Assembly: GCA_903838675.1 (NCBI GenBank)
Contig: CAILZI010000102.1
Coordinates: 57,000 to 120,999, forward strand
Length of the DNA stretch: 64,000 bases
DNA from: an uncultured Verrucomicrobiota bacterium
GTDB lineage: Bacteria > Verrucomicrobiota > Verrucomicrobiia > Verrucomicrobiales > Verrucomicrobiaceae
Direction of reading: 5' to 3'
The notes below the pieces were generated by a model. That model was not told where the DNA came from. It saw nothing but the letters and a program-made list of their open reading frames with translations, and ran no database searches. A program made the position numbers and the translations under genes. How positions within the stretch are numbered: position 1 is the first letter of the stretch; the number at the start of each line of letters is the position of its first letter. This document shows, one piece after another, positions 36,766 through 46,121 of the stretch.

Positions 36766-38736
36766 TCAGGCATGGAGCGGCAGGGTGAGGGTCAGGATGG
36801 TGCCTTGAGGAGAAGAGGCAATGTCGGTGGAGCCTTGATGTTTGGCGGCACGACGGTGCAGATTGGTGAGGCCCATGCCGGTGCTTTTGGCGGTGGTGTC
36901 GAAGCCGTGGCCGTTGTCGCGGATGGTGAGGACGAGGTCGTTGTGCGTCTGCTTGAGCGTGATGTGAACCTCCGTGGCGGCGGCGTGGCGTGTGATATTG
37001 TGCAGCGCCTCCTTGAACATCAGCATGAGGTCGCGCTGGCGGTCCACCGAGAGGCGGCGGGTCTGGGCGTGGTCATCGAGATCCAGCGTGTGCGGGATGC
37101 CGCGCAGCATGCGGTCGGCGGTTTCACGCAGCAGTGTGGGGAGGTCGTCCGTGCCGTAGCGTTCGCTCTGCATGAGGCGCGTGATGTCGCGCATGGCATC
37201 CACGGTTTCGTCGGCGATTTCTTTGATCTCGATCAGATCCTCGCGCGCCTGCCCGCTCTGCGCTCCCTCGGCCAGGATGTCCTGCGCGATGAGGGCGATG
37301 CTGCCGAGGCTGCTGCCGATCTCGTCATGCAGATCCTGCGCGATGCGCTCGCGCAGCCTTTCGAGTTCTGCGCGGCGGGCACGCCGCTGACGCTGCAGCC
37401 AGAAGAACACCACGACGACTCCCGCCACGAACAAGCCGATGAGGAAACCCAGCACGATGTGCTGCCAATGTTCTTTGACGGCCTCGCGTTTCGTTTCGAT
37501 CAAGCTGAGCAGATGCTGCAGCTCGCGCCGCTGAGAGAGAGCCGCCAGCCAGCCGGGCCATTCCACGATGTCTGCACTGCTGGCAAAGCCGTCCACCAGG
37601 GCTGCGCGTGACCAGCCGTCTCGTTCGGTGGAATTGGGGGAATTCACATCGCAGCCGGAGGCGATGTTTTTGCCTTCGGACCAGACCTGCACCTCCGCCA
37701 TGGCCAGCACGACGGCACCATTGCTCACATGAGGATCAAGCACCTGCAGGCGCACAAAGCGGGCGCGGTGGGCACCGACGAGGGTCACCACGTTGTCTCC
37801 CGGCAGGGCGTTATAACTGCCGGACTGCGGGGAGGGCAGCATGCGTGGCTCGTCGTTGTCCTCCTCGCGCAGCTCGATCTGGTAACGCACGGGAAAGCCG
37901 TAGCCATGACTGTGAGAGAACTGCGGCGGATGTGCGGGGAAAAGGCGGATCTCATCGATGGGCCTGACGGTGCCGAGATCAATCTCGACCCAGGGATTGG
38001 TGTAGGGGCGGCCTTCGCTGGTGGGCACGCTGCGGAAGCCGAGCGTGGGACTTTGGCGCGTGCCGAGCGGTGGGCCGAGCACGGTGTGACCGTCCACGAG
38101 ATTGATGCGGCCCCAGTCGGGCCGTGTGCCCTGGCTGCTGCTGGCACGCACGGCATTGGGGCCGATGACCTCCAGGCGTGCGCCCAGGTTTTGGTTTCCC
38201 TGCAGCAGCATCACTTCTCCCAAAGCACAGAAGCTGCGTTCGCTCGTGGTGCACAGCCGGGTCGCGGTGATGCGTACTTTTTGAGCCATGCGTCCGCCTG
38301 CGGGGATCACCACCGGGAGCAGCCCCGGATTGGGAAAGTCTGCGTCGGTGTAGTCGGCGATGATCGTGCGCTCATTGTCCTCGCCCTCATCGAGCAGTTC
38401 GACATAAAAGCGCAGGGGGAACCCATAGCCTGCAGTCACGGCCCCTCCGTTCGGTGGCGGGGCGATGAGGACCACGGAGTCGATCTGCTGCGCCTGACCC
38501 AGATTGAGTTCCACCCATTCGGCCTTGTCGGGTGAGGATGAGTAGTCGCTGTGCCAGCCCAGGCGCTGGGTGAGCTGCACCTCGGGTGCTGCGGGCATGG
38601 AGCTGAGCTTTTCCTGCAAGGCCGTGCGATCTGCTGCGAGCACACGCATTTCTGGAATCCACGACGTCACCTCGCCATAGGCCGTTCCGCCCCACAGCAG
38701 GAGAACGCCAAGGCATGGATGGAGGAGGTGCCGCAC
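36766..38736 (-). CDS. Sensor histidine kinase with two discoidin-like domains
   Basis: 656 residues. Signal peptide, then two F5/8 type C-like domains (~40-185 and ~190-360), recognisable by KAEWVELNLGQAQQIDSVVLI and NPWVEIDLGTVRPIDEIRLFP, then one transmembrane helix (~430-450), a HisKA_3 dimerisation domain (RIAQDLHDEIGSSLGSIALI, phosphoacceptor His) and a HATPase (FKEALHNITRHA; IRDNGHGFD; GMGLTNLHRRA). The ectodomain suggests carbohydrate sensing, fitting the secreted degradative genes that diverge from it at 38858. Confidence 0.9.
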   Translation of the reverse strand: MRHLLHPCLGVLLLWGGTAYGEVTSWIPEMRVLAADRTALQEKLSSMPAAPEVQLTQRLGWHSDYSSSPDKAEWVELNLGQAQQIDSVVLIAPPPNGGAVTAGYGFPLRFYVELLDEGEDNERTIIADYTDADFPNPGLLPVVIPAGGRMAQKVRITATRLCTTSERSFCALGEVMLLQGNQNLGARLEVIGPNAVRASSSQGTRPDWGRINLVDGHTVLGPPLGTRQSPTLGFRSVPTSEGRPYTNPWVEIDLGTVRPIDEIRLFPAHPPQFSHSHGYGFPVRYQIELREEDNDEPRMLPSPQSGSYNALPGDNVVTLVGAHRARFVRLQVLDPHVSNGAVVLAMAEVQVWSEGKNIASGCDVNSPNSTERDGWSRAALVDGFASSADIVEWPGWLAALSQRRELQHLLSLIETKREAVKEHWQHIVLGFLIGLFVAGVVVVFFWLQRQRRARRAELERLRERIAQDLHDEIGSSLGSIALIAQDILAEGAQSGQAREDLIEIKEIADETVDAMRDITRLMQSERYGTDDLPTLLRETADRMLRGIPHTLDLDDHAQTRRLSVDRQRDLMLMFKEALHNITRHAAATEVHITLKQTHNDLVLTIRDNGHGFDTTAKSTGMGLTNLHRRAAKHQGSTDIASSPQGTILTLTLPLHA

Positions 38737-38857
38737 GATGGGCGGAGCCTAGCGAGGCGGGCACCGCACTGCCACTGCGTTCTGCTGCTCGCAGCTCCCC
38801 CGAACATTCGGGGGAGAGGTACAAAGCCGCTGTGGAGGCCGTTTGAACTCAAGACAG

Positions 38858-41254
38858 ATGATACGCTACCTGATCCCTGCGCTGACCGCTTCTGCACTTC
38901 TGGCCTCTCATGCAAGCATGGGGGCGGAATCGCGTGATCTCACAGGGCTCGTGCAGCCCTTTTTTCAGCAGCACTGCACCAAGTGCCACGACGCGAAAAA
39001 GCAGAAGGGGGATCTGCGCGTGGACAACCTCATCGTGGATCTGCAGTCGCCGAAAATCATGGGGCACTGGGAGGAGATCATGTGCCGCATCAATTCCGGG
39101 GACATGCCGCCGGAGGATGAAGCAAGACCGAAGCCGGAGGAGATCTCGCGTGTGGCAGACTGGATCCTGCTGCAGCTGCGTGAGGCCGAAACCGTGCGCC
39201 AGTCCTCCGCCGGAGAGCGTGTGGCCTTTCGCAAACTGACGCGTGATGAGTATGGCAACACCGTGCGTGATCTGCTGGGGGTGAACTTTGATGTCAAAGC
39301 GCCGACCGGACTGCCGGAAGATCCGGATTGGAAAGGATTTGAACGCATTGGCTCGGTGCTGACGCTTTCGCCCGCGCACATTGAAAAATACCTGTCTGCT
39401 GCGGATGCGATCCTGGATGAAGCGCTCTCGTTGCGGCCCGAGCCGAAACGCGAGGTCATTCGCTGGGAGGCCTTCGACATGCGCTGGAAGGGGTTCAAGG
39501 AGGAATACCAGGCGCGTGGCATTGCCGACAAGGTGCGGATAGAGATCGTGCCGCGCAACTACACCACGGACAGCTGGAACATTGAGATCAAGACCACGGG
39601 CGACTACCTGCTGCGGCTGAAGCTCAGCGGGCTGCGCCCCGCAGGCGGCCGTGCGCCGCGCCTGAAGGTGTACATGTCCAGCATCAACACCACGTTGATC
39701 GAGCAGGACATCGATGCGCCGGAAGACAAGCCCATCACCGTGGAGGCGCGAGTTCATCTCGTCGCGGGCAAGTATCCGGTGCGCATCATCAACGCCGTGC
39801 CGGGGCCGAATCCTGAGGGCCGGCGCTCACGCCACAGCGGCACGCCAAACGCCTTCACCAACACCCGCAGCCGCGTGCCATGGCAGCTCAAGCTCACGGA
39901 CGATGATTTCAAACCGATCCAGCCGACGCTGATCATTGATACCGTGGAATGGGATGGGCCGATTGTGGATTCGTGGCCGACGAGGGCGCATCAGAAGATT
40001 TACAGCAGCAAAGATGCGCGGGAAATCCTGACCCAGTTTGCCACGCGTGCCTGGCGCAGGCCGGTGCAGGCGAAGGAGATTGAGCGGTTGATGCAGCCCG
40101 TGAACAAATCGCTCGAACTGGGCGATTCGTTTGAGGTGGCGGTGAAGAACGGGCTCATCGGCGTGATGTGCGCGAAGAGTTTTCTTTATCTCGAAGAGGG
40201 CGATGCAGCGAAGGCTTCGCCAACGCTGAACGATTACGAACTCGCCTCCCGCCTGTCTTACTTCTTGTGGAGCTCGATGCCGGATGAGCATCTGCTGGAC
40301 CTCGCCAAGAAGGGCAGCCTGCACGATGCGAAGACGCTGCGAGCCGAAGTGCACTGCATGCTGCGTGATCCCAAGGCGCAGGAGTTTGCCGACAGCTTCC
40401 CGCGCCAGTGGCTGCAACTGCGCAAGGTGGGCATGTTCCCGCCGGACAAGGAGCTGTATCCCGACTACGACGAGAATCTGGAGCAGAGCATGGTGGCGGA
40501 GACGCTGGGCTTCTTCGGTGAAGTGTTGAAACGCAACGGCAGCCTGCGCGAGTTTCTCGACTCTGACTGGACGATGATCAATGAGCGCCTGGCCATGCAC
40601 TATGGCATTGAAGGCATTCGTGGGGATCAACTGCAGCGCATAATGCTCAAGCCGGAGGATCATCGCGGTGGACTGCTCACGCAGGCTTCGGTGCTCAGCC
40701 TCACCTCGGACGGCACGCGGCACCGTCCGGTACATCGTGGCGTGTGGATGCTGGAGTCGATCATCGGCAGGCCGCCGCCACCACCGCCTGCCAATGTGCC
40801 TGCGCTGACCACGCCGGATGCGAAGGCGAAGAAAACCACTGTGCGCGAAAAGCTGGAGCTCCACCGCTCTGACCCCAACTGCACCGCCTGTCACAACAAG
40901 ATCGATCCGCTCGGCATCGCCTTTGACAACTACGACGCCATTGGTCGCTGGCGCACCGTGGAGACGATCAAGGACGGCACGGGGGCGGATCCGACGCTGG
41001 ACCCCAGCGGCGTGCTGCCGGATGGGCGTGCGTTTGCTGACTCGGTGGCATTGAAAAAGATCCTGCTCGACGATCTCGATAAATTTGCCGCTGCGGTCAC
41101 TGACAAACTTGCCACCTATGCCCTGCGCCGTGGCATGACCTTCTCAGACCGCGAGGAGCTCAAGCGCATTGCTGAAGCATCCAAGGCCGATGGCTACAAG
41201 CTCGCTTCGTTGATTGAATCTCTCGTCGCCAGTCCGCTGTTTTTGAAACGCTAG
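38858..41254 (+). CDS. Planctomycete-type cytochrome c / DUF1592-DUF1588 protein
   Basis: About 798 residues from ATG 38858; a TTG at 38843 is less likely because the signal peptide (MIRYLIPALTASALLASHASMG) starts at the ATG. A haem c motif CTKCH lies in the PSCyt1 region, followed by DUF1587 (FRKLTRDEYGNTVRDLLGV), DUF1592 (SRLSYFLWSSMPDEHLL), DUF1588 (RRGGLLTQASVLSLTSDGTR-type with SPVHRG-like HRPVHRGVW; CTACHNKIDPLGIAFDNYD with a second CxxCH) and DUF1585. Abundant in PVC bacteria; role in polymer or redox metabolism unproven. First gene of a plus-strand cluster. Confidence 0.9.
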   Translation: MIRYLIPALTASALLASHASMGAESRDLTGLVQPFFQQHCTKCHDAKKQKGDLRVDNLIVDLQSPKIMGHWEEIMCRINSGDMPPEDEARPKPEEISRVADWILLQLREAETVRQSSAGERVAFRKLTRDEYGNTVRDLLGVNFDVKAPTGLPEDPDWKGFERIGSVLTLSPAHIEKYLSAADAILDEALSLRPEPKREVIRWEAFDMRWKGFKEEYQARGIADKVRIEIVPRNYTTDSWNIEIKTTGDYLLRLKLSGLRPAGGRAPRLKVYMSSINTTLIEQDIDAPEDKPITVEARVHLVAGKYPVRIINAVPGPNPEGRRSRHSGTPNAFTNTRSRVPWQLKLTDDDFKPIQPTLIIDTVEWDGPIVDSWPTRAHQKIYSSKDAREILTQFATRAWRRPVQAKEIERLMQPVNKSLELGDSFEVAVKNGLIGVMCAKSFLYLEEGDAAKASPTLNDYELASRLSYFLWSSMPDEHLLDLAKKGSLHDAKTLRAEVHCMLRDPKAQEFADSFPRQWLQLRKVGMFPPDKELYPDYDENLEQSMVAETLGFFGEVLKRNGSLREFLDSDWTMINERLAMHYGIEGIRGDQLQRIMLKPEDHRGGLLTQASVLSLTSDGTRHRPVHRGVWMLESIIGRPPPPPPANVPALTTPDAKAKKTTVREKLELHRSDPNCTACHNKIDPLGIAFDNYDAIGRWRTVETIKDGTGADPTLDPSGVLPDGRAFADSVALKKILLDDLDKFAAAVTDKLATYALRRGMTFSDREELKRIAEASKADGYKLASLIESLVASPLFLKR

Positions 41255-41256
41255 CC

Positions 41257-42612
41257 ATGACCACGCCCCGCATGCATTCGAATTCACTGCCTCCCTTGTT
41301 GGGAAGGCTGGCGCTGGCTTTGCTGCTCCTCGCAGCGAAGGCGCGGTCTGCCGACGCGTGGCCGCCCATGCCTGATGCCAGCAACACCACCAAGCAAACG
41401 CAGGACGGCCGGTCCATTGAGCGCTTTACACACGGGCCGCGCGCCGAGTGGGGCTACCCTGCGACGGAGAACTGGGACGCGCCACCGGACCAAGAAACCG
41501 GGGTGAAACAGCAGAACCACAGTTGCTTCTACCTCGTCTCGCCCAAGAACCCGCGTGAGAACGCACCGCTGTGCGTGGTGCTGCATTCAGCGAATCGGAC
41601 CGCCTATGACTATGTGGGCTTTGCGTGTCTCGGCCGGCAAATCGAGAACCGCGAAGATCCGACGAAGGTGATGACGAATTCGCCGGACGACTTCTACTCG
41701 CTCTATCTCAGCTCGACGAATGCCGAATGGTGGGGCTGGGGGCAGATCAGACGCGATCTGGCCAAACAACCGAATGCCGTGCCGCCGGCTGAACGGCGGG
41801 TGCTGGACACCATCGAGTGGATTGCATCACGCTGCCATGTGGATCGCAACCGTATCTACCTTTGCGGGGTGTCGATGGGAGGCTGCGGCACGCTGGGGCT
41901 GGGGATGCCGCATGGGGAGATTTTTGCGGCGATCCGTCCCGATGTGCCTGCGGGCACTGAATATGCAGCAGCACGCACGGGTGGCTTTGGGTATGTGGGT
42001 TTGCCTGATCCGCCGGTCATCGTTGATTTCTCCTCCCCGAAGGACAACTGGTCCAAAACCCAGCCTGCACTTGTGCAGGCCGCACAGGACAAGCGCCTGC
42101 CGCTGGTGCTGAGCTGGGGGCCGTTTGGTCATACGACCTTCAGTTCCATCATTGCCAAGTATCCCATCTGCGATGTCGCACTGGCCTTTCCGTGGCTGGA
42201 GATTCGCAGAAACGAGGCCTATCCGGTCTTCACGCATGCCTCGTGCGATCAACGTTCGCCGTGGCTGGGTGCTTCAGCTGAGTTTGATGAGGAGGGGCAG
42301 ATCAATGCCTGGTTCCGCTGGAAAAACCAGAAGGACACACCCACTGAATTTGGCATGCAGATCTGGATTGCGCATCCTGCAGTGACAACTCCGCCAGCGA
42401 TGCCGGATGCAGCGACGGCTGACATCATACTGCGCCGGTTGCAGCAGTTCAAAATGGAGTCCGGCAAAAGCTATGCATGGCAGGTTGCTCGCGCAGGGAA
42501 GGTGATTGCAGCGGGCAGTGTGAATGCGGATGCGAACAAGCTGCTCACGATTTCCAAAGTGCCGCTTACGACAGAGCCTGCGGATCTGACCCTTCGGATT
42601 GAAAAACCATGA
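41257..42612 (+). CDS. Secreted alpha/beta-hydrolase (esterase-like)
   Basis: 451 residues with a signal peptide ending near RSADA. The alpha/beta-hydrolase nucleophile elbow GVSMGG lies near residue 207, and LSWGPFGHTTF may carry the catalytic His. The N-terminal half (LCVVLHSANRTAYDYVGF) resembles PHB-depolymerase or feruloyl-esterase-type enzymes. A C-terminal ~90-residue beta domain may bind substrate. It starts 2 nt after the DUF1592 stop and overlaps the next gene by 4 nt. Confidence 0.78.
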   Translation: MTTPRMHSNSLPPLLGRLALALLLLAAKARSADAWPPMPDASNTTKQTQDGRSIERFTHGPRAEWGYPATENWDAPPDQETGVKQQNHSCFYLVSPKNPRENAPLCVVLHSANRTAYDYVGFACLGRQIENREDPTKVMTNSPDDFYSLYLSSTNAEWWGWGQIRRDLAKQPNAVPPAERRVLDTIEWIASRCHVDRNRIYLCGVSMGGCGTLGLGMPHGEIFAAIRPDVPAGTEYAAARTGGFGYVGLPDPPVIVDFSSPKDNWSKTQPALVQAAQDKRLPLVLSWGPFGHTTFSSIIAKYPICDVALAFPWLEIRRNEAYPVFTHASCDQRSPWLGASAEFDEEGQINAWFRWKNQKDTPTEFGMQIWIAHPAVTTPPAMPDAATADIILRRLQQFKMESGKSYAWQVARAGKVIAAGSVNADANKLLTISKVPLTTEPADLTLRIEKP

Positions 42613-43646
42613 ACATCACCCGTCGCGATGCTTTAAAGTCACTGGGCTCCGCCTTCATCGGCGGGAGTGCTCTTCAGTGTGTCGCAGCGGAGACCAAGCC
42701 AACGATGCATGTTTACCCGGACTACGGCTGGCTGCGCGGCCTCGGCATCGTGCCATCATGGGGGGCGAACATTGTTGAGGCCTGGCAGCTTTATGATGGC
42801 GCGCGGTTTCGTGAGGAGGTGGCGCTGGCGCGTACGATTCACTGCAACTGCATTCGTCTGTGGATTGACTTCGCCGCGTGGAAAACCGATCCGGCGAAAA
42901 TCACCGAGCGCTTTCTGGATGCGGTCGCCGGCGTCGCTGAAAACGGCATGAAGGTGATGCCCTGTCTCTACAATCACTGGCATGACAAGAAGCTCGATTA
43001 CGGCGGCACGCCGCTGGCAGGCGACTGGACGCCGCAGTTTGACTACATCAAGGCGGTGGTGACGCCGCTGGTGAACGATGACCGTGTGATGATCTGGGAG
43101 CTGTGCAATGAACCCGGCTCAACGGACAACGGCACGCTGGAATTTAAATGGATGAGCCAGATCGCCGCTGCGGTGCGTGGCTGCGGCACGAAGCAGCCGG
43201 TGACGATCGGCACCATGCGCGGGAAGAACATCACCACCTTTGCGCCGCTGATGGACGTGCTCAACGGCCACCCCTATGCCCACAATCGCAAGGCTTTGGA
43301 AGTGATCATCGCCGGCTATTCTGCGATTCAAAAGGAGGTGGGGAAACCCTTCATGGTCAACGAAGCGATCCCTGGTGCGCTCGATGATCTGGTGCGTGCT
43401 GAGGCGGTGCGCTTTCACGCGGAGATGCTGTCCGCCGCCGGCTTTGGCTGGATGGGCTGGGTGATTCGCGAAGGCCGGGCTCTCGCCACGCGCCGTGATC
43501 TGCCGGATGGCAATGGCATCAACGGCGGCGGTTATCATCCCTTCTTCACCAAAGACGGAAAGCTCCGTGACGGTCTTGAATTTCTCACCGAGGTCCCCAA
43601 GCTGCGTGCGCCCTGGGAGCGCAATGGATCCAATTCTTCAATCTAA
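42609..43646 (+). CDS. Tat-exported glycoside hydrolase, clan GH-A (GH5-like)
   Basis: 345 residues. The Tat signal TRRDALKSLGSAFIGG opens the chain. TIHCNCIRLWIDF, MIWELCNEPG (acid/base Glu) and PFMVNEAIPGA (nucleophile Glu) follow the order expected for a GH5-like (beta/alpha)8 barrel. It probably cleaves a beta-linked polysaccharide. The 4-nt overlap with the esterase suggests the two act together on an esterified glycan. Confidence 0.8.
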   Translation: MNITRRDALKSLGSAFIGGSALQCVAAETKPTMHVYPDYGWLRGLGIVPSWGANIVEAWQLYDGARFREEVALARTIHCNCIRLWIDFAAWKTDPAKITERFLDAVAGVAENGMKVMPCLYNHWHDKKLDYGGTPLAGDWTPQFDYIKAVVTPLVNDDRVMIWELCNEPGSTDNGTLEFKWMSQIAAAVRGCGTKQPVTIGTMRGKNITTFAPLMDVLNGHPYAHNRKALEVIIAGYSAIQKEVGKPFMVNEAIPGALDDLVRAEAVRFHAEMLSAAGFGWMGWVIREGRALATRRDLPDGNGINGGGYHPFFTKDGKLRDGLEFLTEVPKLRAPWERNGSNSSI

Positions 43647-43658
43647 AACTGTAAAACC

Positions 43659-45056
43659 ATGAGCAACATCCAATCCCAACGCTGGCTTCTCAACCGCCGC
43701 CACTTTTTGCGCGGTCTCGGCACGACCATGGCGCTGCCGCTGCTGGATGCGATGGTGCCTTTGCGCGCCAGCGCCGCCGCAACGGCGAAGCCGCGCCGCA
43801 GTGTGTTTGTGTATATCCCCAACGGCGTGAACGGCATGGCGTGGCAGTGCACGAAGGCCGGGCGTGGCTATGAGCTGTCGCCTTCACTCAAGCCGCTGAC
43901 GAAGCATCAGGAGGATTTCACCGTGTTCAGCGGGCTGCATCATCCGAACGGCCTGGGACAGGCGCACGTGTGTGCGGACACCTGGCTCACGGGCGCGAAG
44001 ATCGACGCGCAGGGCGGACGCAAATATGAAAACACGATCTCTTGCGACCAGATGATGGCCGAGGTGGTGGGGCAGCAGACGCGGTTCACCTCGCTGGAGC
44101 TGTCCATCTCCTCCGGCACCGGACAGCCCTTTGGCACGAACACGCTGGCCTTCTCACGTGATGGCGTGCCGCTGCCGGCGGATGACAACCCGAAGACAAT
44201 CTTCAACCGCCTGTTTGGTGAGGAAGCGGGGGGCATCGGCGCGCAGCGTGCTCGGCTGACGAAGCGCCGCAGTGTGCTGGATGCCGTGCTGGATGACGCG
44301 AAGTCACTGCGCATCGAGCTGTGCTCGGATGATCGTACCAAGCTGGATGAGTACATGCATGCCGTGCGTGATGTGGAGCAGCGCACCGAACGTCTGGATG
44401 CCTGGCTGGACATTCCGAAGCCTGTGGTGGAAAAGAATCTGGCAGCGCCCTTCCAGCGCGATGTGCCCAAGGCGCAGGCCGGTGAGTACTGGCGCACGAT
44501 GTTTGACCTCATCGTGCTCGCGCTGCGCACCGACATGACGCGCGTGGTCACTTACATGAACGGCAGCGAGGGCAATGGCCTCGCGATTCCTGAAATCCAG
44601 ATCACGCAGGCGCGCCACAACCTCTCGCATCACAATGGCGATCCGGTGGTGCTTGATCGTCTGGCCAGGAGCGATGCCTTCATCATGCAGCAGTTTGCGC
44701 ATTTCCTTGATGAACTTCGCAACGTCAAAGACGGCGACGAACCGCTGCTGGACCGCACGATGGTGCTCTTTGGCAGCGGCATGAGCTACGGCCACAGCCA
44801 CTGCAACAGCAACCTGCCCATGCTCCTCGCAGGTGGCAAGGGGCTCGGTTTGAAACACGGCCAGCACCTCGACTACAACAGGCCGCATCTCAAAGAAGAC
44901 TACACGCTGAGCTATGACGAATGGCGCAGCCTCTGCGGCAAGCCCAAGGATGCCAAAGCCCGCGTGAGCAACGTGCTGGTGACCATGCTGCAAAAGATGG
45001 AGGTCAATGCCGAGACCTTCGTGGACAGCCTCGGGCCCGTCAGTGAGATCGTGTGA
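43659..45056 (+). CDS. Tat-exported DUF1552 protein
   Basis: 465 residues. The N-terminus LNRRHFLRGLGTTMALPLLDAM is a twin-arginine signal. RSVFVYIPNGVNGMAW, DFTVFSGLHHPN, VCADTWLTGA and MVLFGSGMSYGHSHCNSNLPMLLAGG are the family's signature blocks. DUF1552 genes normally pair with a DUF1592 cytochrome gene; here the pair is separated by the esterase and GH5-like genes. Function unestablished. Confidence 0.9.
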   Translation: MSNIQSQRWLLNRRHFLRGLGTTMALPLLDAMVPLRASAAATAKPRRSVFVYIPNGVNGMAWQCTKAGRGYELSPSLKPLTKHQEDFTVFSGLHHPNGLGQAHVCADTWLTGAKIDAQGGRKYENTISCDQMMAEVVGQQTRFTSLELSISSGTGQPFGTNTLAFSRDGVPLPADDNPKTIFNRLFGEEAGGIGAQRARLTKRRSVLDAVLDDAKSLRIELCSDDRTKLDEYMHAVRDVEQRTERLDAWLDIPKPVVEKNLAAPFQRDVPKAQAGEYWRTMFDLIVLALRTDMTRVVTYMNGSEGNGLAIPEIQITQARHNLSHHNGDPVVLDRLARSDAFIMQQFAHFLDELRNVKDGDEPLLDRTMVLFGSGMSYGHSHCNSNLPMLLAGGKGLGLKHGQHLDYNRPHLKEDYTLSYDEWRSLCGKPKDAKARVSNVLVTMLQKMEVNAETFVDSLGPVSEIV

Positions 45057-45099
45057 TCGGCAGCCCCTCCTCCCGCCAACCTATTTCCAACCACCCATT

Positions 45100-46101
45100 A
45101 TGAAACAAACACTGTCATTCATCACCCTGCTTTCTTTTGCCGCAGGCCTTCCCGTCCTTGCTCTGGATCCCCATGTCGAAGCCGTCACCAAGATTGTCGA
45201 GGGCGCGAAGGGCAAGGTCGAAAAGACGGAGGACGGTCAGAGTCTGAAACTGGTGGATCTCGCCGTGCCGAATACCGGGCCGCATGATCACCGGAAGGAA
45301 GATCCGTATGATGCCGCGTTCTTTGAGCATCTCGGCCACATCACCACGCTGGAGTCGCTGAATGTGATTTCCACGAAGTTCAATGACGAGTGGATGCCGA
45401 ACATCGCGAAGCTCACGAACCTCAAGAACTTGCGCTTTACCAACAACGGTTCGCTGACGGATGCGGGCATGGAGCAGCTTGCGGGATTGAAGAATCTTGA
45501 ATCCTTCTCGTTCGTCGGCACCAAGATCACCGGACGCGCCTATGCAAAATTTGAGGGCTTCACCAAGCTGATCAAGGTGAGCCATCGAGGCAGCAGCATC
45601 GACGACGAAGGTTTGAAGGAGCTGTGCGACCACCTGCCGAATCTCGAAAGCATCAGCCTCGCGCATGCGAAGTTCACGGATGCGGGGGCTCCCAGTCTGG
45701 CCAAGCTGACGAAGCTTAAAGGACTTGAACTCGGCGCGCATGCGACGCCTGCAGCACTGAAGAACATCACGGCACTGCCGCTCGAATATCTGCAGCTTGG
45801 CGAAGGCTTCGACAAATCCGAGTCGCTGCCGATCATCAAGGACATCAAGACGCTGAAGCGCCTGACGCTCACGAACTGCAAGACCACCACTGACGATGAT
45901 CTCAAGCTGCTGGCCACGATGACGCAGCTTGAGTTGCTCGAACTTGGCAGTCCAGCCATGCCCGAAGAACGCCTGCCGCTGCTGCAAGGCTTCAGCTTCC
46001 TCAAGGAGCTGAAGATCATCGACCGCCAGAAGGGTTATCCACCGGAAACGGAGGCCAAGATCAAGGCCCTGCTGCCGAAGGTGGACGTGAAATTCAAGTG
46101 A
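45100..46101 (+). CDS. Secreted leucine-rich-repeat protein
   Basis: 333 residues with a signal peptide (MKQTLSFITLLSFAAGLPVLA). About eight LRRs of the cysteine-containing/RI-like sort typical of PVC bacteria (LTNLKNLRFTNNGSLTDAGMEQL; LPNLESISLAHAKFTDAGAPSL). Start ATG 45100 is chosen because the signal peptide begins there. Likely an extracellular binding protein of the cluster. Confidence 0.82.
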   Translation: MKQTLSFITLLSFAAGLPVLALDPHVEAVTKIVEGAKGKVEKTEDGQSLKLVDLAVPNTGPHDHRKEDPYDAAFFEHLGHITTLESLNVISTKFNDEWMPNIAKLTNLKNLRFTNNGSLTDAGMEQLAGLKNLESFSFVGTKITGRAYAKFEGFTKLIKVSHRGSSIDDEGLKELCDHLPNLESISLAHAKFTDAGAPSLAKLTKLKGLELGAHATPAALKNITALPLEYLQLGEGFDKSESLPIIKDIKTLKRLTLTNCKTTTDDDLKLLATMTQLELLELGSPAMPEERLPLLQGFSFLKELKIIDRQKGYPPETEAKIKALLPKVDVKFK

Positions 46102-46121
46102 TCCGATTGAACTGCTCCCCC

